From positions 40,795,971 through 40,859,970 of the forward strand of contig NC_052134.2 of the NCBI RefSeq assembly GCF_016086655.4: a stretch of DNA of 64,000 bases. The letters run 5' to 3'. The notes below the pieces were generated by a model, which worked only from the letters and a program-made list of their open reading frames with translations, was not told the DNA's origin and did no database searches. Each line of letters starts with the position of its first letter. Position 1 is the first letter of the stretch. The DNA comes from Lepeophtheirus salmonis. Its lineage: Eukaryota > Arthropoda > Copepoda > Siphonostomatoida > Caligidae. The position numbers were made by a program, and so were the translations under genes. Shown here one piece after another: positions 56,441-64,000 of this stretch.

Positions 56441-59400
56441 AACTCTTCAGCGTGAATCTACCTCATTTATGAGTACCCACACACTTGTGGTTACATTTTA
56501 TAATTAGATTTTCTCTCCTCAAGAATGAAAAAATAATTATAACACACTTAGAAAAAAAAAAAATACTGATGAGTGCAAAAATGGTATTATTTCCATGAAC
56601 TTGTTGTGTAGAAAAAGCTCCATTTTAAACATAAAATAAATGAGTTGCCATATTTTGAATATATATAAAATTTAGATGTAAAAAATATGACCCACCGCCT
56701 CCCGGTACCTAAAACAAAGAGACTGAAAATTAAAGTTGTCGACCCGACAAATGTAAATAAAAAATAAACGAGAATATCACTTCGTATCTAGCCGCGTTAT
56801 ATATGTAGGAATTACAAAAATTTCGATTTTCAACGCTACTCTGAATTAAACTTATAACCCTGCAAAAAATCATCATTGTTATTCATCGTCTATCACTAAA
56901 ACTATTCAAGTTGAAATTACAATAAGTGCAAGATTTTCCATTGTCATATTTATTTAACCTATGAACATCTGAGTATACAGTAAAATCTAGTGCCTGTGCT
57001 TAAGTCTATTTCGGATATAGAGTAGAATGGAGGATCAATATCGGATTAATTCTAGCTTTTATTTTCTTGATATGTAAGGAGTTGGATTTGTATTGTTTTT
57101 TTTCCTTCCTCTCACGACTGCTTGTTGCAGATTTAATAAAACATCACGAAAGCTAGACTGTTTTTCTCCTAAAATTATTCAAATTGTAAGTATTAACGCC
57201 ATTTATTTTCGCTTTTAAAAAAAATTTTAAATACCGGCAGGACATATTTTTTGCTACTCTGATGATAAACCATAGAATTCCTTACACATGAATTCCATGA
57301 ATGAACCAAACATAGAATGAAGTGAGTAAATGAGGGAAAAATTGTACTTTGATCCAAGGTTAATAGAAATAAAAGGTTAGAACGTCATATAATTGGACTT
57401 TCTAGAATTTTCAATTTGATGCACCGTACCGAATACTGGGCAAGACAGACAGATTTTGACGTTATAGAGAATAATAACAAGTGTATAATAACACCAAACA
57501 ATACCATACATTAGATGATTTATAGTTATAGTATATACTCTTTGACGTCACTATTAGTAAGCGTGGCGGAAGTCAAACGTTTGGGTGAACAGCGTAATGA
57601 TATAACCTTGTATCTATTTTTACATTGTTATGATCGAAATTCAAATGACTAGTATTTTTTTTTTTTCATTTTTCATAAGTCTTTTTGATATGAGCTACAA
57701 AGTTTGTTTTTTCCTTTGAATATATATTATGACTCAGGGAGGGTTGTCATTATATATTTTTTATATTATATGTACCGTACGTCCGTTGCTAGGTTAATCA
57801 AATAATTAACATTATGCTCATCACTCTCTTAAAAACACACGTGCCAACATATTACTTTTTTCTTCATTAATGTGTACTCATATTTTTATTGTTTTTTTTA
57901 TATTTTTTACATATGATGTAGTGTATGCATCTATTCTAAAACTCATCTGCATCTGCTCTTGGTGTTGATTTTCTTCGACCAAAACTCTTCCTCAGAGAAT
58001 TTAAAAGTGTTCACACATTTGCTCATCATCCACAAAACAAAAATCATTCAAATATTTACTTTCTTTGACTTTATAAAGCCACATTGCTTTATACGTGATT
58101 CTAATTTTCTTTAATACAACTTTGAACATACTTAGTTGGTGAGATAATTTTTTACTTTTTCAAAAAAGAGTTCTTTCCAATTAAGAAGAATTCTCAGTTT
58201 CAATGAAAATATTTCTTCAATTTGAAGTAAGAGTGACCAAAGACAGTTGTAACACTTTTTGATTGGGGGCTAAATAATTTGGTGTTGGTTTGACTGAAAT
58301 AAGCCAAAACTTTATTTATCTTCCACAACATCATTTTTGCCCACTGGTTAAAACCAATATTTATTATTATTGCAATTTAAGACGTAAATAAGAAAATGAC
58401 CATTAAAATGAAAATGAAATCAACAATAAAAATATATAAGTTAAATAAAAACACTACAAAAAAAGCCCGATTACAAAAACAAAAAAAACATGAAGTTTAT
58501 TATTTCTTATAATAATTATAATCTAATTTTAAAATAAGGCAATGTCAACCTACCTTCAATTATTACTAAATGTTCTTTTTTTTCTGTACAGAAAATGTTA
58601 TTACTTATTTGAATGGCTCTGTGGTCACATTTTTTTTTACATCTTCATCAAGAAATTTAACCACATTTGTCTTATCAACCCTTGAATTCAAACCAATTTA
58701 TCTTGATTCAAGTGATTCTTTTTTTGAAAGTTCATCTCTGAGTTTCTAATTCTCTGCCTCACTTTTTTAACTTTTTGCCGAAAGAAATCATTGAAAATAT
58801 TATTTTTAATTATACATTAATATTTTAAAATAAGGATGCTGATTAGAAGAATAATTTTATGTATGTGTGATTGTATTATATTTCACATAGAGTAGTAGTA
58901 TTTATATTAAGATGCAAAAATATAGTATTTTTATAGCAAAAAGGGGAAAATTGTTTTTTCTTCTTTTCCTTTTTACTATAAAATTATAAAGGGCCTACAT
59001 TCTTTTTCAGAATGTGCGCATGGAAACCTTTATTGCTCTTGGAACCCTTGGAAAATCCTTTGACATTTTTTTTTTCATAAAATAAGATATTTATCATATA
59101 ATGATAAACATATTTTTTATTTATATATATATTTTTAAATGACAAATAGCAAAAGCTTTATTTCATATTTTGAATTAAAAATTATATTCGGGATACAAGA
59201 AAAATTAATTAAGAATGATTACCCTTTTTTTTATGATCCACCTCAAACTACATAGTGTACTACCACATTGCGGATAAAATATATATTTTAGTTTGCACAT
59301 GTCCTACTGGGATACATTTCCTATTAAGATAAATTGAAAGAAAGTAAGCTAAATAAAATGTAACTGGATATTGAAAAAAATTAATTAATTCTTATCTTCC

Positions 59401-60859
59401 AGTTGTGATATTTCCTCATTTTTGCAAATTTATTTTGAATTATTGTTTGGAAGAAATGTACATTTTTGTTTATTAAATTTTTTTTAAGTAAACCGAAATA
59501 TAGTATTAACGATTTTAGAACTAAAAAAAGGACAATTCAGCATTTTATGCAATATTTAGAGTTGCAAATAAAGAATTTATACTGTGTATATAAAATAATA
59601 ATAGAAAATTCCTTTGGAAATCTCAACTGAAAGCTAATAAAAAAGGAGAAATATTCATAGTAAAAAGATAGAAATCAAGTAATCTCTGTTATGCTTGCTA
59701 GTTGTAAAAAATGTGCGCTCCTAGTAGCACTTTTTGTGCCTCTTTTTTTTAGGCGTACCTAATATAAAATTTTATATACAGATCTAAATAAACATTGAGA
59801 GTATTCTCACGTGACTTCATAATTATGTAAGTTTAGTTTCTTTTTTAAATCAAATGAAATAAATTTTTTAAAGTTTTTTTCCTTAGAAATGTATCCGTTT
59901 TGTCTTACATAGCTATTTTTCTTTGTTATGCAATTTGTAACTCTTGCAAAAATGTTTTTTGAAAACAATTCTCTTGAAAATAACTTTATTTGATCTCACA
60001 AAAAAGAAAAAATATATATTTTATAATTGTCATCTGCTATTTAATAAACAAATGAAGTGTTTTAGTTATGATTTCATTAATTTTCATATTAGTAAGGTAT
60101 GTTTATATAAATAAATATAGATTAACGGAACATATAAGATAATGTTTTGGGCCAATTTGCTTTAAATAAAGTCCTTAATAAATAAAAATATATGTTTTTC
60201 CTGTGTGTAATTTTTGTCAGAATAAAGATTATTTATAGTGTACATTAGGCTAGTTAAGGAATAAAATATATGTATACTGTATAGTTGATAAACATAAAAT
60301 GGCTGTCACTACAGGTAAATAGCTACTCAGTAAACCCTCGAATTATAAGGAACATCTTGCAGTATTAATTCTTTCAGAACACACTAAACTAAATATAAAA
60401 ATTTACAAAACTTGTTTTTATCATGATAACAAAATGGTGACAATTTTGTTTCCCGTCTTCTTTTCGTCTTTTGCAGGAGAAAATTCAATACGATTTATAA
60501 AATAATGTTTTTCTTCCAAAAGGGGATTATAACTCCTTTGTCCCAAAGCTACGTCTGAGGATACGCTCTAGCGTTAGTGACAATTTTTTTAGACAAAAAA
60601 AAAATAAACGTTAATAAACGTGGTTACCAGGGGGGAGGGCCGATGTATCTGGACAATATTTTCTAGTAAGTTTAAGTAATAGTAGATGTCATTTTAAAAC
60701 AAAATTTAAAAAATATGAAATATAAATTGAACAATGACCTGTTGTATTATTCGATATTATTACTCTCGGCAATAATCCCTAACTATAAATGGGACATAAA
60801 GGTGGGACATTTTCTTCTTCACAAAGAGTTTCATGGATCTCAAAAAACTATGCAGATGT
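56441..60859. other. Long A+T-rich spacer, no gene seen
   Basis: No open frame above 60 codons and no transposon motif. Many homopolymer runs are present. A short less A+T-rich stretch near 57540-57610 (with AAGCGTGGCGGAAGTC) is unidentified. Confidence 0.5.
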
Positions 60860-61340
60860 ACGATTACCATCCTTCTCAGCTTTGACCACAAGTAAAACTC
60901 ACAGGGCTGTTGGAAGGCCACTCATTAGCTTTGACACCGACATGGAACTGGGTGTCGAGGTAATGCGTGACAGTTTTGGTAACATGACAAGGCACTGAGT
61001 CTTGAATCGACATAAACCTTGTATTCAGAGGGTATGTGTCTTCCAGCCATGACGATACTACATTATTATAGAGGTCCCCGTAGATTGAGAATATCAACTT
61101 CAGACCGTTGTTAAAAATGTGAACTGGCATGCCATTTCCGTTACTGTTGACCAAGCCAAACACCATTTTCTTGGACAAGAGCTTGGTTTTCATCACAGTA
61201 GGAACACTACTAGCCAGTAGTCATTTTTTTTAGTGGTAGGCAGCATCCAAGGAAAATTTTTATTCATCACTGAAAAGCTTTATGATGGCAGGATTTGATT
61301 TACAAATTTGGAGGAGTTTTTGGCTTGCCGTGACACCTTC
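60860..61340 (-). pseudogene. Mariner-type element M5, catalytic-domain remnant
   Basis: Minus-strand Tc1/mariner remnant with a 106-codon open stretch (60876-61196). Upstream, FFSDE, a stop and KFSLDAAYH (about 61240-61290) give the first catalytic region. In frame are MVFGLVNSNGNGMPVHIFNN, SIYGDLYNNVVSSWLEDTYP, FMSIQDSVPCHVTKTVTHYL (second catalytic Asp block) and KANEWPSNSPVSF. The last corresponds to W-P-n-S-P-D-l-N, with the third catalytic residue lost. The C-terminus beyond is frameshifted. Motif spelling differs from M1-M4. The plus-strand frame 60789-60998 is its antisense shadow. Confidence 0.85.
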
Positions 61341-62229
61341 CCTCTAGCAGGAATTTAAGCTACTATTGTCTTTTAGGTTTATCTTGCTACCAATTAAAGC
61401 TAAATGAAAATTACATCTTATAATAAAATGATGTTTTAATCAATTCGAAACACTCTATTGAAAATAATATCTTCATAATGATTAAACTAAGAAACATATT
61501 ACTAAATTAGCGTTTTTAATAAGTAAAAGATTTCATTACCCCATTCAGACTGAAGTGTAGATTTTTCTACAAGTTTGAATTTGTAATATTTCTATGAATA
61601 TGTTATTTATTTGAACTTTTGTTTTTGCTAAGAACGCTCATAATTATCGAGTTAATAACATATTATTATATTTTTTAACTATGAAGTATTTTGAGTATTA
61701 CTATTTGTAGCTATATTAATAGAAACAAAGAAAACTAAAAAAATGGCGCGCCTCATATGTTGAACGTAGTGTAACGACATTTTTGACTTTTTTTTTTGGA
61801 CATACTTTTTTTAGTTTATACATACAATATACATTAGAAAAATAACAAGGGGATATATGTACAAATTTTGAGACTCGTAGCTTCATTATTAATACACAAA
61901 AATAATTTCAATATGAGTGAAGCTTTATTAAATTTCTTTTTGTTTGGACAACAATTAAAAGAGTGTCTTCTGTTATTTTTAATGAGATACCGTTTTACAT
62001 AATATTACTGTATTGTTAAGTAATAGTCGGAAAATATGTGTGTAAATTTTGTGACTTATCGATACATTTTTATTTAAAAAAATTATCGTTTCAATAGAAA
62101 GAGCTTATCAAATTAATAAAAATGTAAAACCTTGGGTCTTAACGAGCTAAATTAACATATAGGTGCCATTTTCTAAGATTTATTCATAAAACAAAAACTG
62201 AACAGAAGATACAATCATTGAAAATATAT
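61341..62229. other. A+T-rich spacer
   Basis: No gene seen. The first ~60 bases may be the 5' end of M5. The remainder shows no repeat or motif. Confidence 0.5.
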
Positions 62230-62590
62230 ATCAATCAATAACGTCCTCGATTTGAGTCTTTATCCATGTGTAGGCTCTAGAAACTAAAACCCGCTCTAAA
62301 TTTTTGAATTCCAGGATGCTGGAGTTGATCAGGGACTTATTGGTGTTGTGAGGAGGTCTGTAGATATTTGAGTTAATGTCACTCCACACAAAATAATCCA
62401 ACGATTCGGGCCGGGGGAGCTAGGAGGCCAAATATCTTTGGATGCCCAGTCGTAACAATGCTCCTGGACCCAATCCAATCCAGTAGTTTTGGAGGTGTGG
62501 CAGAGGGCAGAGTCTCCTTTCGATCCCTTTCATCTATGTTACTACCCTTATGGTAATATCCAGATCGTTGTTCCCAAAATTATCAAAACA
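62230..62590 (-). pseudogene. Mariner-type element M6b, C-terminal remnant
   Basis: Minus-strand remnant. GDSALCHTSKTT (about 62485-62520) is the second catalytic block (QDsA..HtSk.t). DWASKDIWPPSSPGPN (about 62405-62455) is the start of the third, with Asp replaced by Gly. After a one-base shift, SLDYFVWSDINSNIYRPPHN and KSLINSSILEFKNL run to ARAYTW-like SRAYTWIKTQIEDV near 62230. The C-terminus therefore reaches its natural end. It is directly adjacent to M6a but has a different C-terminal sequence. Confidence 0.8.
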
Positions 62591-62639
62591 GCGAACTTGA
62601 AAATGTAATAGGCTTGAAATCTTCTGTTGTTGACTCCAT

Positions 62640-63190
62640 AGCTGTGTTTTGTGAAACGTTTATACATAATTCATAATTTCGTTGTTACATTCTGTACCTG
62701 TTTGAGGGCCTCGGTGTTTGGATGACGGGTACTGCAGGATTTTCTCTCGACATGCAGCCAACAAGTGTAGTCGAGGGGGGTTGGCATCAGGGTTGTAGGG
62801 GGCCAAACTTGTCAAAAAAAAATTAGTTCAAAAGAATTCAAAATTCTAACTTAAAGCTAATTCCAAAGAGTCTTGCAACGTAGGAAATGGGGTTCTTTAA
62901 TTGCTTATGTCAAAAGTGGCCTCTCCACTCTCACAAGTCTCTTTCCACCCACTTTTTTGATAGCTTTCTAGACAGTTTGGTGTGAAAAACCTGAGATTTA
63001 TTGGACTTGAAGGTATTATCCTGGGCTATTTTTTTAACTCCTCTGGATGCAGTCCGGCCTTTATGACTGACTCTTTCTTCCTCTCCAACTTTTCGGACTT
63101 CTAGAAAGCATAGATGTTGGTCCTGGAGACGCCCAACTGCTTGGAGGGCGTGAATGGAAATTGGTCGATCACATTCAAGTGCCATTTTTT
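62640..63190 (-). pseudogene. Mariner-type element M6a, internally deleted
   Basis: Minus-strand copy that keeps both ends but not the catalytic middle. The frame 62931-63185 has SIHALQAVGRLQDQHLCFLE and KAGRTASRGVKK-like sequence, the region spanning the helix-turn-helix and the following arginine-rich linker. RLVRVERPLLT (about 62925) and LRCKTLWN follow. After about 60 unreadable bases, PTPLDYTCWLHVERKSC and RHPNTEALKQVQN (62705-62800) give the third block and C-terminus. The first two Asp blocks are absent. Its sequence differs from the adjacent M6b, so two copies are juxtaposed or nested. Confidence 0.75.
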
Positions 63191-64000
63191 GGATGTACGC
63201 AAGCTAGATAAGTTAAGTTTGTTTTGTTATGTAACTAATTGCTACTTTAATGCCTCGAATATGAATAAATTTCAATCACTCAACCTTTATTAATTATTGA
63301 ATTAATAAGTTTTCAGATTTCAATGGACAACCCGGTAAATCTATTTTCTTTGAGAGGTTGAAATACTTTTTCAAATATTTCCAGGTTAGTTAACTGTGGC
63401 CATGGATGAAGGAGGAGGAGAAAGTAGGTAGTTCACGGTTAAATACATAGAAAAAATGTAGTTATCATAATGCTGTATATACATACCTATGTTTTAATGT
63501 TTAATGACTAAATTGAAAGATTGCCATCCAGAAGTCAAAAATGTACTATTATATGCATATATATATATATATAAATGTTGTTGTAATACAACCATTTACA
63601 TACCTTCATTACTTCCCTACAAGTACTTTTTTAGCAGTATTAAACTTTATTTGACCTTTGTAGTTGAAGTATATAATATCTATTATAACAATGGTAAACA
63701 AATGGACTACTTTATGTTTTATCATTATATTATGTACCTATAAGTTTATAAGGACTGTAGAGGATTGACTATTTCCAAATTAATACATTTTTCTCAAATA
63801 AGACATGTATCAAGCAGTGTGGGGAATATTTCTAATTCCCCTTCAATCACCTTTGTTCTCATACATGATTGGGGTAGATAAATAATCTTCAAGCATATAA
63901 ATTTCTTTGAAACCTCAATCATGGATTCCATAATTTTGATAACGAATGGATATGACGGACGTTTGCAGGATTATGTATATACAGTATGTCAAGAAATTGA
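63191..64000. other. A+T-rich spacer with TA microsatellite
   Basis: A TA run lies at about 63556-63574 inside a 79-codon frame (63504-63743) rich in Tyr/Ile, which is an A+T-composition artefact. No gene is seen up to the window edge. Confidence 0.5.

Noticed and set aside
60789..60998. Plus-strand 69-codon ORF
   Set aside because: Antisense of mariner M5; no independent features.
1..64000. Bacterial-style operons, Shine-Dalgarno sites, terminators
   Set aside because: The base composition, intron-like splice sites and transposon content are those of an animal nuclear genome, so such features would not be meaningful.
1..64000. LTR retrotransposons or integrated viral genomes
   Set aside because: I saw no long direct terminal repeats, protease or integrase motifs, or viral structural genes.

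Overview
The window is animal nuclear DNA that is very A+T-rich (by eye well over two thirds A+T), with homopolymer runs and microsatellites. No host gene could be identified with confidence. Almost every recognisable coding stretch is a decayed transposable element, broken by stops, frameshifts and deletions. The mix (many Tc1/mariner remnants, piggyBac, a P/THAP-type element, a hAT-like element, L1/Tx1-like and R2-clade LINEs, tRNA-derived SINEs) together with the base composition suggests an arthropod. My best guess is a crustacean such as a caligid copepod (sea louse). That is inference from the style of the mariner families and has not been checked by a search.

Layout. 1-2.1 kb: A+T-rich spacer with one short acidic reading-frame fragment. 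2.1-4.9 kb: a small inverted repeat, then a plus-strand LINE (LINE-A) with endonuclease and reverse-transcriptase remnants. 5.2-5.7 kb: an unrecognised ORF pair. 6.5-8.85 kb: a P-type element whose 5' end is present at both outer edges in inverted orientation. 8.9-17.8 kb: mostly empty, with a 535-bp terminal-inverted-repeat element, a related fragment, a 25-bp tandem repeat and a possible SINE. 17.9-19.1 kb: a mariner copy with one recognisable terminal repeat. 19.7-25.45 kb: a piggyBac remnant split by a 4.2-kb hAT-like insertion. The insertion is a giant inverted repeat plus a third partial copy, flanked by a perfect 8-bp target duplication. 25.7-26.35 kb: a second mariner copy. 26.4-31.0 kb: empty apart from a weak exon-like segment. 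31.1-35.9 kb: a long decayed two-ORF LINE (LINE-B) with a near-perfect 88-bp hairpin in ORF1. 37.8-38.6 kb: a deleted mariner and a tRNA-derived SINE. 40.2-41.5 kb: unrecognised decayed coding sequence. 42.4-43.9 kb: a nearly open R2-clade reverse transcriptase on the minus strand. 46.3 kb: a second SINE. 49.6-50.1 kb: a mariner. 50.1-60.8 kb: largely empty, with a three-copy ~60-bp repeat (55.5-55.9 kb) and a shortened SINE (56.4 kb). 60.85-63.2 kb: three more mariner remnants.

The elements do not work together as a pathway. The notable theme is structural. Inverted duplications of transposon-internal sequence occur at five scales (about 80, 88, 195, 200 and 1,650 bp per arm). The largest sits inside a clean target-site duplication, and the target duplication itself is copied in inverted orientation at an internal junction.
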